In this document: in pieces, positions 32,488 through 44,800 of the stretch | Position numbering within the stretch: the stretch's first letter is position 1 | Layout: every line of letters starts with the position of its first letter | Position numbers and translations under genes: made by a program | The notes under the pieces: generated by a model | Told to the model about the DNA's origin: nothing | The model's database searches: none | What the model saw: only the letters and a program-made list of their open reading frames with translations | From: Helichrysum umbraculigerum | Lineage: Eukaryota > Streptophyta > Magnoliopsida > Asterales > Asteraceae | Reading direction: 5' to 3' | Length of the DNA: 64,000 nt | NCBI GenBank assembly: GCA_949592205.1 | Contig: CATIUR010000005.1 | Span: 29,414,179 to 29,478,178, forward strand

Positions 32488-33658
32488 ATGGAAAATTCTT
32501 TAAATATCCAGTGGCCAGTTAACTCTACTGATGATCAACTTCATGTTCATGCACCGTTGTTTGAGTACTATGAGCCTGTTATGGAATCATCTTTAAGATT
32601 CAATGAACAGTTTACGACTCGTAGCAGTGACCAGTCATTGATGAATCAAAATCAAGGCACTATGGGGAAGCGTAAAAACGAAGCTTTTGTTTCTAAAAAA
32701 GGTTCCAATGGTTTCAATTGTGATAACTTACCATCATCATCTCATGGTGGTGCAGAAGTGATGTCCACAAGCAAGACCAGTAGAGTTACTTCGTATGCAT
32801 ATCAAGATCATATATTGGCTGAGAGAAAGAGAAGAGAGAAACTCAGCCAGATGTTCATCGCCCTATCTGCTCTTCTCCCTAACCTCAAAAAGGTATTAAA
32901 AAGTTATCATTTTTCTTAGATTTACATTCGTACGAGTCTTAAATATAACCGTTCATGTGAAAATATTCAAATTAATGCTTTATGTTTCTCGTTGTCATTT
33001 TGGCAAGATATATGAAAGGGTAATTGGGACATCTAGTATATAAACACTTTCAAAGTTTCTTGTATGGATGGATTATTTGCTTTATTCCTTATAATTTGCA
33101 TGATGTGAACAATAGTTGGATAAGGCTTCTGTTCTTGGAGATGCAATTGAGTACATGAAAACCCTCCAAGAGAAAGTCAAAACACTCGAGGAACAGACCC
33201 CGGAGAGAGCAAATTTGGGCTCCATAAGATTTGAGATGGTGGCTGATAGTGGTGATATATCCTCGTTAGCTGACAACTCCTCGTGCGTTGAAGAACAATT
33301 CCCTGAAATTGAAGCACGTTTTTTAGGCAAAGATGTTTTAATCAGAGTTCATTGTGAGAAAAAACCAAATGTTGTAGAAAAAACACTAGCTGAAATTGAG
33401 AAGCTCCACCTATCTGTGATCAGCAGCACTGCGGTGAACTTTGCCAATTCTATGCTTCATATCACTGTTATTGCTCAGGTAAAGGTTTGACTTTTTTGTT
33501 CCAAAAAAGTGTTCATTGACTTATAAATCTCAGAATTGTGTTTTGATACAAATTTATTAAAACTGATATCATATCTATAACAGATGGATAAAGATTTAAC
33601 CATGACAATGAAGGATTTCGTGAAGAACCTACGCTTAGGTCTTAAACAATTCATGTGA
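32488..33658 (+). CDS. bHLH transcription factor, subgroup IVa type (bHLH18/19/20/25-like), 3 exons, 280 aa
   Basis: Exons 32488-32892, 33116-33478 and 33584-33658, with GT/AG borders (AAAAAG/GTATTA, AATAG/TTGGAT, GCTCAG/GTAAAG, ACAG/ATGGAT), all splitting between codons. The basic helix-loop-helix covers about residues 104-160. The basic region YQDHILAERKRREKL has the H108-E112-R116 triad that contacts E-box DNA, and the second helix is LDKASVLGDAIEYMKTL. After a linker comes an ACT-like C-terminal domain (about 205-280, VLIRVHCEKKPNVVEKTLAEI). This architecture matches Arabidopsis bHLH18, 19, 20, 25 and NAI1, nuclear dimeric regulators linked to jasmonate and iron responses or ER bodies. 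Which member it corresponds to cannot be decided here. The N-terminus is shorter than usual, so an upstream exon is possible. Confidence 0.9.
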
Positions 33659-35160
33659 AGATTTCAAAGTTCCCGTTTACATGACTTAAAAAACTTGTCT
33701 GCTATGGCTGAGTTCATCTTGCAAGATGGTATTTGTCCAAGACTTACTATGATCACAAACCCTGTTGCTGTATACCAGTGGTATGCTTGATTGTACTTAT
33801 TTGTACATTCTTTTTCAAAGTATCTTTATTATTTTTTTATTACTCATATATAATATGAAAAGGGCATCTAGTTGGTCTATGGATGGACATGCACAACTTT
33901 GTAATAGTCAACCATATGGAATCTGTTGGGTGCATTTGTGAAACTAGTTAATTAATTATCCTAATAACCCTGATTCATGATTGATGTTTTCTTTGTTGAC
34001 GCCACATTTTAGCTTAAGCGAGTCATGTAGACATCTTCAAATGTTATAGAATGTTGCACAATTCGAATTATTGGTATGTAAATGTATATTAGACGACCCT
34101 AACTTCTGCAAGTTTCACTCCTAGATTGACCCTTTTGTCTCACCAAGATGCAAGTCTAGAGAGGCCAATATCCATCAAATTAAGGCAATTCCAAAACCGA
34201 AACCCTTATTGTTAACTCTTATGAGTGTATGCACTATAATGTACTACTAGACACTATACCCGTGTATTACACGGGGTTGGACGAAAACAAATAGATTTTA
34301 AAAGTTGTTGATATGAAGGATTAAATTTCATCAACGCATCATCAAATCAAATTGTGATACGATAATAGTCCTAATATATTACGAATACCTATTGTGATAT
34401 GATAATAGTCCTAGTGTGTTACAAATGCCTATTTTGATAAAGTTATCATAATTATTTTTCTTTATATAATAAATAATTAATGATTTATGATGTCACTAAA
34501 TCCTATAATTTAGCTAATTGGACAAAATTAAGTAATTCTATTGGTTGATTAGATTTTTGATGAGATCGTCAACTGTTTCTTATATACTCCGTATAATTTA
34601 AGATGATCCACGATAGATATGAAGATTAGATAAATTTGTAAATTAGATTTGTTTTTGTTTTGCTTTTGATAACATTTATATAACTCTTTATTTGTAGATT
34701 TGCAAATAATAATTTGTTTAACGACAAATCAATATCATTATAATTTTATTTTTTTCGATAGACCACCATTTAATATGGGGAGTAATTCGTACACCACAAA
34801 AAATTATCCGTATATCATTAAACGTGTTTATACTAAATGTGTTTATGTTATTGTACAGTGCAATACAACAGTGTAAAATACAAATATTAATATACAAAGA
34901 ATCTTTAGCGGTGTAAATAATAATTGTATAAAAAATTATCCGTACACCACTAAATGCGTATAAAACACAAATAATGATAATACACCTAAAACTGGAGCAA
35001 AATTGCAAAATGATATCAACCTATAAAAAATTAGTTGAAGCAAAAATGAGTTTCCACTTCCATAAGATCTTCAATTAAAATTTAAAAGGGTAAACCTGCA
35101 TCATCTTTTTCAGTTTTCACTGCCTACGGGGCTGTTTCATCCTGCTTCCACGAAATAATG
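33659..35160. other. Intergenic, with 3' UTR of the bHLH gene and a Helitron fragment
   Basis: The bHLH 3' UTR probably occupies the first 150-200 bp. The rest is AT-rich without an ORF. A Helitron-like terminus is at 34247 (annotated separately) and degenerate tandem-like copies occur between 34320 and 34440. Confidence 0.45.
34247..34275 (-). mobile_element. Helitron-like 3' terminus
   Basis: On the minus strand there is a hairpin with arms CCCGTGT/ACACGGG (34259-34275), then nine bases, then terminal CTAG (34247-34250) followed by T. This is the classic Helitron end (hairpin, CTRR, insertion at A/T). The element extends to higher coordinates. Its 5' TC end is not located. Confidence 0.6.
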
Positions 35161-35162
35161 TG

Positions 35163-35222
35163 CACGTGGACCAATCAAATCATCTGAAGTGGACTGCCTC
35201 TTTCCATCATGTCCACGTCATC
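35163..35222 (+). promoter_or_regulatory. Unfolded-protein-response elements in the TIN1-like promoter
   Basis: The minus strand reads ATTGGTCCACG (35165-35175), an exact match to ERSE-II (ATTGG-N-CCACG), overlapping a CACGTGG G-box core (35163-35169). The plus strand reads TCCACGTCATC (35212-35222), the right two thirds of the plant UPR element found in BiP promoters. Both lie 170-230 bp before the start codon. bZIP28/bZIP60 control is inferred from the motifs. Confidence 0.72.
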
Positions 35223-35393
35223 TTCTCACCATCAATTTAATTTACCCTCTCTCTAGAACCATCTCATCCCTTTTACCTTCGTATTTCTAAACACACCGAT
35301 ACAAAAACCCGCAATTTATCAACACAAATCAAATTACAAATCCTTGTATCATCATCCTCTCCGCTATCTCTTAATTGAATCTGTTGTTCATCA

Positions 35394-37444
35394 ATGGCTG
35401 TTAGGGTTCTCAATTTTGCAAATTATGTATGTTTTTTTGCCCTAATTGTTCAATTTATGTGTTCAAACGCCATGATCTCCATGACAGACATGAATCAGCA
35501 ACATCCGAAAGCCATCTCTGTAAGTAATGCTCTCAAATTCGTTCAAATTTTAAACTGAAATTGTTCTTTGGATTCGAATATTTGTCTCGATCATTGATAT
35601 AGGGTACATGTATGTATAACCTCGTAAATCTTATGGAGTAATAATCAAGAGTACGTTTGTATTTGGTCATGAATTATATAGCTAATATGTGTGGCAATCC
35701 GCAATCTTGTGTGTTGATATCGAATTTTATTGTTAGGGTTTGTACTTGTAATGCTATTCATGTTATTGTTATACGTGTTTTAGGATTTGAAGGAAGCTAT
35801 TATGAAAGGATTAGGGCTTCAATCTGATGATTTTAAGATATCTGGTTTTGATTCAAGAGATGCGTTAGTAGGTCGATCAGTGGCTTATGAGTTTGATGTA
35901 GAAATCGATGACAAAGTTCTTCCTTTTAAACTTTTGGAAGATGTGCATAAATGGGAATATGTCGATTTGCCTATTTTCCAAGTGGAAGATCAGGCAAGTG
36001 ATGTGGGTGATGAGAATAGTTTGGTAGAGAAGAAGGGCTCAGGAGACAGATTGCCTGTTTTGGCACCGTTTCAGCTCGCTGGTCCAATGGAGCTTTGGAT
36101 TCAGGACGCTAAGGACATGAGGCTTTCTTTGCCTGTAAGTTTGCTACATTTTGATTGTTGTGTGTTCTTTGTTGTGTTCCCGCAAATTCCAACCTGTACC
36201 ATGAAAAATGCATGTATCCTAAACTTCAAAGATAACATCACCAAACAAACTAATTTGAGGTTCTAGTTTGATTGCGTTCCCTGGCATTTTGGTGGTGATT
36301 TTGATAACTGCATTAAGTCATTAACTTTTCGTTGGTGTTACGTATACAACAAAATACATATCCGGTTTTATTATGGAAAGTAATAGGTTTAGGGAATGTT
36401 TTTTTTACGAGACAGTGCTGGATTGAATTTGTTTACATTTACAGATTTGAGAACTACTTAAACTTGTTAGCTGCGCTTTTATAGTTTTCTATTTGGGATG
36501 TATATGATCTTGTCATCATAACATCCGTCCAATATGTTCTGACGCGTTATGACTGGCTTTTATATGTATTTAGATTTCGAGTACTCATTAATCCTGTTTT
36601 TAATTATATGCAGCATGATGTTGATGCTGGTGAGCTAAGGAAAGTAATCCTAGCAGATGGTGCGGTTGTGACCGTTAAGGGTGCTAGATCAGTCAGCTTA
36701 CGCCACCCAATTGAGCTTCCACTTCCATTAAACAAGACCCAAAACGGTTTTGCTTCTTGTCTTCTAACCCTAGCCGAGCGTTTGCGACATGCTTCCCGCT
36801 CACAAACCCAGCTTCTCTCGCTCCGTATTGTGGGCCCAACATCTCTCACCTCTCCAACCCCGTCATCACCATCTTCCAAGAACAAGCTTAAACTCAAACG
36901 ACTTGCTCCTGGGTTAGTTGAACTGTCCTCCGTTTCAAAGATGAATTCACAAACCGCAATCTCGACTATCGATCTTCAAGGAGAAGCACCGACTCTCCTC
37001 ACCCCCGACCATTTCACCACATTATGGCCTGTTACGTCGCTCAACGGGTCGAACTCAAACTTACTTGGTTTAGAGAGGCTACTGGAGTCAGTATTGGGTT
37101 CGAAAGCCAATAAAGAGGGTTCTTTTAAGTTATTAAAGGCAGACGTTTCTGCCCACACATTTGTTAAGATCGGGTTTGGAGTAGAGAGGAAATTGACCGG
37201 GGACCTTTCAGGGTGGGAAGGTCAGCTGGGTCAGCTGCCGGAGTGGCGAACAAAGCCTGAAACCATGAGAATGCATTTTGAGGTGTTGGCTAAGGTTGAT
37301 GGAAACAAGTTTGTACCTGAAAGAGTGATGCAGGTTAACCCTGTTCCCATTGAGCATACTATAGCACCTAGTGTATCTACTGGGAATACAACCATGTCAA
37401 AGGTGCCTGTTGTTTATACACCTGTTAGTCCATTTACATTATGA
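35394..37444 (+). CDS. TIN1: TUNICAMYCIN INDUCED 1-like secretory-pathway protein, 3 exons, 435 aa
   Basis: Exons 35394-35519, 35784-36134 and 36614-37444, all in phase 0 (TCT/GTAAGT, TTTTAG/GATTTG, CCT/GTAAGT, ATGCAG/CATGAT). Exon 1 encodes a signal peptide (hydrophobic CFFALIVQFMC, likely cut near SNA). The mature part has the conserved blocks GRSVAYEFDVEIDDKV, APFQLAGPMELWIQDA, GARSVSLRHPIELPLPL and LKLKRLAPGLVELSS, and no catalytic motif. These match the plant-specific TIN1 family (Arabidopsis At5g64510 from memory), an ER-stress-induced protein. Its biochemical role is not established. The ERSE-II and UPR motifs upstream independently support the identification. Low-complexity serine/proline sequence lies near residue 235. 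No disruption seen. Confidence 0.85.
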
Positions 37445-38099
37445 AAATGGTGATGACTCAAATATGAAAATGAACCCTTTTTAATCATTTTCAGTTTTTA
37501 TAAAGTAACAGATCCAATACCATATAATTGTATAAATGCTGATCTGATCTTGTGAATTCGTGCAATATGTAGAAGTTACAGTTTTTGTTTCCCTTTATGT
37601 GTTTCTTAACACCATACAGACACAAGTTAATCTAAAAGAACTGATTACTTAATCATGGGTAAGGTTAAACGGATGTTGTTTTCCTTATTCAGGTTAGTCG
37701 GAGAGGGAGGGTTTCTTTTACTTATATGTATGTGGTCTAACTAGGGTACCCTACCATGATCGTTTTCTTTACCCTTTTTTTAGCCACCTCAAGATGTGTA
37801 GCTAGTGAGGTTTGAACTTAAGAGAATATTAATTATTAGGTCACCTTGGTGATGGTTTGAATCATCATGGATGCTAAAAAAAAATCGTCATGGCTGCTGT
37901 TAGTGAAGGAATGATAAAAGTTTGATCTTGTTATAAGATCCTGGATTTCCAATAATTAATTAATTAGAGAAGATTAATATATAACGACAACACCAAAATA
38001 GTTGAGGATATGATAATTTTATTTTATTCCCTTAATTATAAATATAATAAACTTAATTAGCTAGCCACCTTTCACGTTGACTGAATATCCTCTTTGCAC
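37445..38099. other. Intergenic, TIN1-like 3' UTR then nothing recognised
   Basis: The first 200-300 bp are probably 3' UTR. No ORF or element ends were seen in the rest. Confidence 0.45.
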
Positions 38100-38107
38100 C
38101 TTCTTGG

Positions 38108-38285
38108 CAGGGGCGGAGCTAAAGTGGGAGCAGATACCCCACAAAAATTTTGAAATTACGTAAAAATTTACTTTTTTAAAAGATATTAGTGACATTTTTA
38201 AGATTTTGCCCCCTTAAAACTATACGGAAACAGAAAATAATTTTGTTTTTGCCCCCTCTATATATATTTCCTAACTCCGCCCCTG
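38108..38285. mobile_element. hAT-type MITE (178 bp)
   Basis: Terminal inverted repeats CAGGGGCGGAG (38108) and CTCCGCCCCTG (ending 38285) are flanked by a perfect 8-bp target duplication CTTCTTGG (38100-38107, 38286-38293). It has no coding capacity. Confidence 0.93.
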
Positions 38286-38293
38286 CTTCTTGG

Positions 38294-39997
38294 TAACTAG
38301 TTCTCATTTGTAAGCTAGCAATATGGTGAATTTTATGGAATAAATGTATTCAAAGTTCCTTTTCAATTTAAATAATAATAAAAAAAATGTTTGGATTCTT
38401 GCTAATAGTCAAGGATTGTTGAATGTTGATGGATTCAGGATGTATCCATCGAACTTTAGAATAAGGCGTTTTATTTGACAAATGTTCTATATTAGTTTTT
38501 TTTTATACATTAACAAAATAATGACTTTGAGGAATTTTAACCTTATCAATAAACGTTTGTCAAGAACGACGACATAACAATCACCTTTTTAGTTACGTAA
38601 TGTTTCACTAAATTGGAAGATTATGCTAATTAAAGACGATGTTTAGTGTTACTTTCACGAAAACAAAAGATTAAACAACGCAACTAATGAGATGTTGATT
38701 GTTTCAATCTAATTGTTAAATTTGAACTTCTTTCTTTCTTTTGAATATGATATAAACTCAGAAAGAAACATAAAACAATGACATCGTCACCTGATACAAA
38801 ATCAGCTAATTTAAGCAACATTCATTAAGATTTTTTTAACACTAAACCAAATAATGTTATATATCAACTCCCAATAAAATCAAATTAATATATCTTTAAT
38901 TTACTTTACATTAACTTTTTAAGTATGGTCCTAAAGGAGCTTAAAGGTTATTAATTTGATTGGCGAATGATTGTGGCTTTTAGCCTTTTAGGCATTATAA
39001 GTTTAAAACATATATATTTTCTGTAAAGACCAATGCACTTGCAACAAAAAGTTGGTGAGGTGTTGTCAGGTGACAAAAAAGAAAATCTTGGAAATCTTAT
39101 TGAGATAGAAAACATGCATTGCTTCATCTAAATTCATATCAATTTTAAAAATTAAATAATAAATACAGTTATATATTTATATTTAAACCAATTTTAATAA
39201 AGGATGTCTTCCCTCGAAATTCCGTGAAGACTTATTTTGAGACGGATTGAGTAATTCGTTCAAGAATTGAAATCTCATGAAATTATTCTACTTATTGCAT
39301 AAAAGTATCATACGGAGTAAATTGTAGAGGGAGGAGTTTGGAATATAAGAAATTCAGAAATAATACAAAAAAGAAGAAGGCTCCATGAAGGTTGTGCATG
39401 GATCAATCCATTTTCGAGTGCCTAAATTTCGTAAATGGCGTGTGTGTATGGAACCACCCACGTGCGACGTTTTCGTCTATCTCCGTCAACTTTGAACACC
39501 TACCATCCAACAATTTTCCAATAATAAAAACAAACATATCTACATTTTTGAGTTAGAAATATAATAAAATATCTACCTTAACACATTCATTAATTCAATT
39601 TTCATTAATAAATAAAATAAGGAAAAATCTAACTCGTGTTTTAAGGGCATAAGTTGATAAATATTTAATGAAGTAAAATTTTCATATATAATATAAATCA
39701 AAATTAATATATATAAATATTAGGAAATTAGTGAATTTAATAAATGATTTTTGTAATATATTTGATATGTTTTAGTGGATTTAATGAAGCTTAAAATATA
39801 CCTTTACACACAAGTCAGCCAATCTCATAAAATAAATTACATATCTATTGTTGGTTATATCTATATTCATATATAAAACATCTCCACATTTCAATTTCAA
39901 CACTACTTAAAATATTCAATCTTCCTAAAATGCCCCTATCCCATTCTCTATTATCTTTTTCTATTTATTCTCCACTAACTAAACTTCCATTAATACC
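38294..39997. other. AT-rich intergenic, no gene seen
   Basis: Many short AT runs. TACGGAGTA, a motif common in Stowaway-like repeats, occurs near 39311. At about 39630 a TCTAAC preceded by A could be a Helitron start. The last 65 bp resemble the sequence just right of TE-E (59041-59100). Confidence 0.4.
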
Positions 39998-40002
39998 CCT
40001 AT

Positions 40003-41829
40003 TATAACGCCCCTCATTTAATATCACAATATAATATTAATATTCACGGAAGCGCATATTTACAATACATAGGTTATTAAAATTCTGCTAGAAATTTTCG
40101 CAAACATTTACACAACCTGTTTACTACCAAACCAAACATAGTTAACTTGTTTACAAACCGGGGCATTATATACTACAAAACATTGTTTATAACAAACTGG
40201 ATCAGAGTTGCAAGTTTCAAACATTCCCAACATCAAAACATCCTTCCTGTCTACCCACAATATATATATAACCTGCAGGAAGTAAATTGAGGGATTAGCA
40301 CGAAGCTAAGTGAATGAATTACCAACCACAATTCAATTTAGCTAGCAATCTGTTCACAATCAATAATGTAACAAATATCGTCAAGAGGAACGGTGGTTCC
40401 TAGAGACCCTGTTCCGGGTGGCCCCATCAGAACACTTAAACCAACTGTAGGCCAAAGCAGCGAGTAACCGCTAACTCAATGCTAATCTTCATCAACACAT
40501 GTACACAACGCTGTGTCGACCAACATTAGCAATCAAGTCCAACTAACAATCTAGTTGACCTCTGGATTCATCAATCAAGCACACAGGCTAATCAAACTAC
40601 CAATCAAATGGCATATCATTTCAAAGTTTAAATTCTATCAATAATAATCCTATAATTACTGATTGAAATCAAACTGACACAACCAAATCAAACTGTGAGG
40701 TTCAAATCCACTCAGCTGATTATCTCGTTTCACTTACTCAGCAATCTTATCTCGCTGAGTCCTTTGAGGATCTGAGAATCAAAATCAGATATAAGTTAGT
40801 AATCAGGATCATCAGTACTAAACTTATATCAAACTTAATTAAAAGAATTAGATAGTATTTGTATAACTATTTAGTCTCTAATCATGTACAACATTCATAT
40901 TACAGCATATCAATTAATCACTTGTCAACATTTTAAGTTTGAAGTTGTTTAAAATCAAAAGGCCACAGGACGAGTCACTACCCGCCGGGTAGCCACATTA
41001 CCCGCCGGGTACCCCATCACAACCACCGGGTCACACTCTAAACCGTCGGGTCAATTAAGTTTTCATGGTAACAGAACACTTATGCGTTTTAAAGGCTAGA
41101 GAAACCGCCGGGTACGGGTTCTACCCGCCGGATCCCCGGTTTAGGTACATTACCCGCCGGGTACGGGCTCTACCCGCCGGGTACCCACCCTGCACCAGCA
41201 ACCTTCGTTCAACTCAGAACCAAACTCGATTTTTGCTATCAAATCTACCAAAATCAGTTTCTATAGCGCTTAGCAATCACAATCAATAACAGCAACTATT
41301 TCTAGCATCATATACCATCATATATCATCTAATCATCATTTACTCATATGATTTCTATTAACTCAATCAAATGAAAATTTTAAAAGTAACTTACTAGTTA
41401 ATCTTGAGATGCTAAAGATGATGATGATGATTTTAACTTCAAAATCACAACTCAGTTTCAGTTTCAAGTTTTTGTTTTAAGGTTCTTATTTAGGTTTCTA
41501 GTTTTAGGGTTTTGAAAAAATGATCATATTTCCATTTTAGGAAAGTTATATAAGTCGGCCTAAAATATTTACACCGACCCGTATTCACTTAAAATTATTC
41601 CCCTTTCAATCTATTGACTGAAACCTAAAAACCATTTGCGAGAAACTTATTTTATTGTACCGTTAACTATAGTAAATTAAATCAAGTAACAATTTACTAA
41701 GCACAATAAGTCCTGAGGCTTATTTAACTAAGTTTCGCAATTAAACACATATTATCAAATAATTTCTACTACAATTAAATATATCAATCTAAAATTAGAA
41801 ATTACCGGACCAGAAGAGAGGATGTTACA
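40003..41829 (-). repeat. TE-E 3' LTR (1827 bp)
   Basis: TATAACGCCCC at 40003 to GATGTTACA at 41829 on the plus strand. Hairpin cluster at 40979-41184. Confidence 0.94.
40979..41184 (-). repeat. Hairpin cluster in TE-E LTR, arms TACCC/GGGTA
   Basis: About eight units, most of them TACCC-GCC-GGGTA on the plus strand (GGC loop in sense), including two at 40979-41012 and three at about 41121-41184. Repeated in the other LTR at 58189-58404 with a few substitutions. Confidence 0.87.
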
Positions 41830-44800
41830 ACTCTCCCCCCCTTAAGAAGATTTCGCCCCCGAAATCTCATCACGATCAAATAATCCAGGATATCTGGATT
41901 TCATACTATCCTCAGTTTCCCACGTTAGGTTTGCACCTAAACTATGTCTCCATTTCACTAACACCATGGGAATATGTTTCTTCCTAAGTTTGGTAACTTT
42001 CCTGTTAAGAAGTTCAACTGGTTCTTCTACTAACTTCTGACTCTGATCAATTTTCAAATCTTTCAAAGGAAGAATCTGGGACTGGTCTTCAACGTTACAT
42101 TTCCTCAAATAACAAATGTTAAACGTATCATGAATACCAGCAAGCTCTGGAGGAAGATCCAATGTAACAGACTGATCATTAATAATCTGTCGAATTCTAA
42201 ACGGTCCAATATATCGAGGAGCCAATTTGCCACGTTTCCCAAACCGAATTACCCCTTTCCAAGGCGAAACTTTCAAGTAAACAAGTTCACCTTCAACAAA
42301 AGTAACTGGTCGACGTTTAGGATCAGCATATCGTTTCTGTCTATCACGTGCAACTTTCAAATTTTCACGAGCTACTGCCACTTTATCAGCTGTCATTTGA
42401 ACAATATCTGGACCTGCAAATTGTTTCTCACCTGCCTCTAGCCAACAAGTTGGAGTTCTACAACGGCGACCATAAAGCATTTCATATGGAGGCATGCCAA
42501 TACTAGAATGATAGGAGTTATTATAAGCAAACTCAACCAATGGCAAATGAGAATCCCAAGAACCACCATACTCCAGAATACAAGCTCTCAACATATCCTC
42601 CAATGTCTGAATCGTACGTTCTGACTGAGCATCTGTTTGAGGATGATAAGTTGTACTAAGATTCACACGTGTACCCAATTCATGCTGCAAACTTTGCCAA
42701 AAATGATATACAAACCTCGGATCTCTATCAGATACAATCGATAAAGGAATACCATGCCGAGAAACAATCTCACTTACATATAACGGTGCAAGTTTACTCA
42801 AAGATGCAGTTTCACTAGTAGCGAGAAAATGAGCACTCTTGGTCAATCGATCAACAATAACCCAAACCATATCATTTCCTCGGGCAGTTCGAGGCAACTT
42901 GGTAACAAAATCCATAGTCAAATGTTCCCACTTCCATTCAGGAATCTCAAGCTGTTTCAACGATCCATACGGCTTCTGGTGTTCAGCTTTAACTTGAGAA
43001 CAAATATGACAAGAACTAACAAACCTTGCTACATCCATCTTCATTGTAGGCCACCAATACAAAGGTTTCAAGTCATTATACATTTTCGTACTTCCAGGAT
43101 GTACAGATAATCTGGACTTATGGGCTTCATTCAGAATAACATCCTGAAGACCACCAAACAAAGGAATCCAAACACGAGACTGAAAGGTTTTTAATCCTCT
43201 CGAATCATCTAATAGCAATTCCTTTCGATTCAACATAATTTCAGATTTCAAATTATGATCTAACAAAGCCTCTAACTGTGCAGCTTTTATCTGACCCACC
43301 AAATCAGAAGAAGCTTCTAAACGCATAAAATAAACTCGATCAGAAGTTACCTTGCGGCTTAAAGCATCAGCAACCACATTGGCTTTCCCTGGATGGTATT
43401 TAATCTCACAATCATAATCTTTAATTAATTCTAACCATCGTCTCTGCCGCATATTCAACTCTTGCTGTGAAAATATATACTGAAGACTTTTGTGATCTGT
43501 ACAAATAACACATTTGGTACCATACAAGTAATGCCTCCAGATTTTCAAAGCAAATACAACTGCTGCAAGTTCTAAATCATGGGTAGGATAATTTCTTTCA
43601 TGAGGTTTGAGCTGACGAGAAGCATAAGCAATAACACGGTCTCGCTGCATCAAAACACAACCCAAACCAGCAATCGATGCATCACAATAAACAACAAAAT
43701 CATCGGACCCACCTGGCAATGCCAACACAGGAGCCTGACATAACAACTATTTCAGAGTCTGAAAAGCTGTTTCCTGTTGTTCAGTCCACACAAACTTTTC
43801 ATCCTTACGGGTGAATTTAGTCAACGAACCGGCAATTTTAGAAAAATCTTTAATAAACTTATGGTAATAACCCGCCAAACCAAGAAAACTCTTTATTTCA
43901 GAAGCAGACTTTGGAGCCTTCCAATTCATTACAGCTTCAATATTTGAAGGATCAACTTTAACACCATCATTACAAATAATATGACCCAAAAACTGTACTT
44001 CCCGAATCCAAAATTCACATTTAGAAAACTTTGCATACAAATGTTCTCTCTTTAAGGTTTCTAATACTAACCTCAAATGCATTCCATGTTCTGATTCGGA
44101 TTTAGAATATACCAAAATATCATCGATAAATACAATCATAAATTTATCAAGAAAAGGTCAACAAACACGGTTCATCAAATCCATAAAAACTGCTGGAGCA
44201 TTCGTTAATCCAAAAGGCATAACCAGGAATTCAAAATGACCATACCTGGTTCGAAATGCAGTTTTAGGAATATCACAATCACGAACACGAACTTGATGGT
44301 AACCTGACCTCAAATCAATCTTTGAATAATACGAAGATCCCTGCAGCTGATCAAATAAATCATCTATCCGGGGCAGAGGATATTTATTCTTTACTGTCCG
44401 TTTATTCAATTCCCTATAATCAATGCACATTCTAAAAGACCCATCTTTCTTTTTCACAAACAGAACTGGTGCACCCCAGGGAGAAGAACTAGGTCTAATA
44501 AACCCTTTATCTAACAACTCCTGTATCTGATTCATCATTTCACGTATCTCAGACGGAGCTAATCTATAAGGGGCTTTGGCTATAGGTGAAGAGCCAGGAA
44601 CAAGATCAATCTGATATTCAACTTCCCTAACCGGTGGTAAACCAGGTAATTCATCAGGGAACACTTCCGAATATTCAGAAACAACCGGTACATCAGAAAG
44701 AGATTTCTTTTCTAACTTAGCGTCAATCACATAAGCTAGATACGCTTCACAGCCTTTGGACAAAGATTTCCTAGCTTTCATCATACTAATCAAAGGTATA

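Noticed and set aside
32488..37444. bHLH and TIN1-like genes as a functional cluster (both could touch the ER through NAI1-type biology)
   Set aside because: Two neighbouring plant genes separated by 1.7 kb with transposon debris between them. Nothing in the sequence indicates joint regulation.
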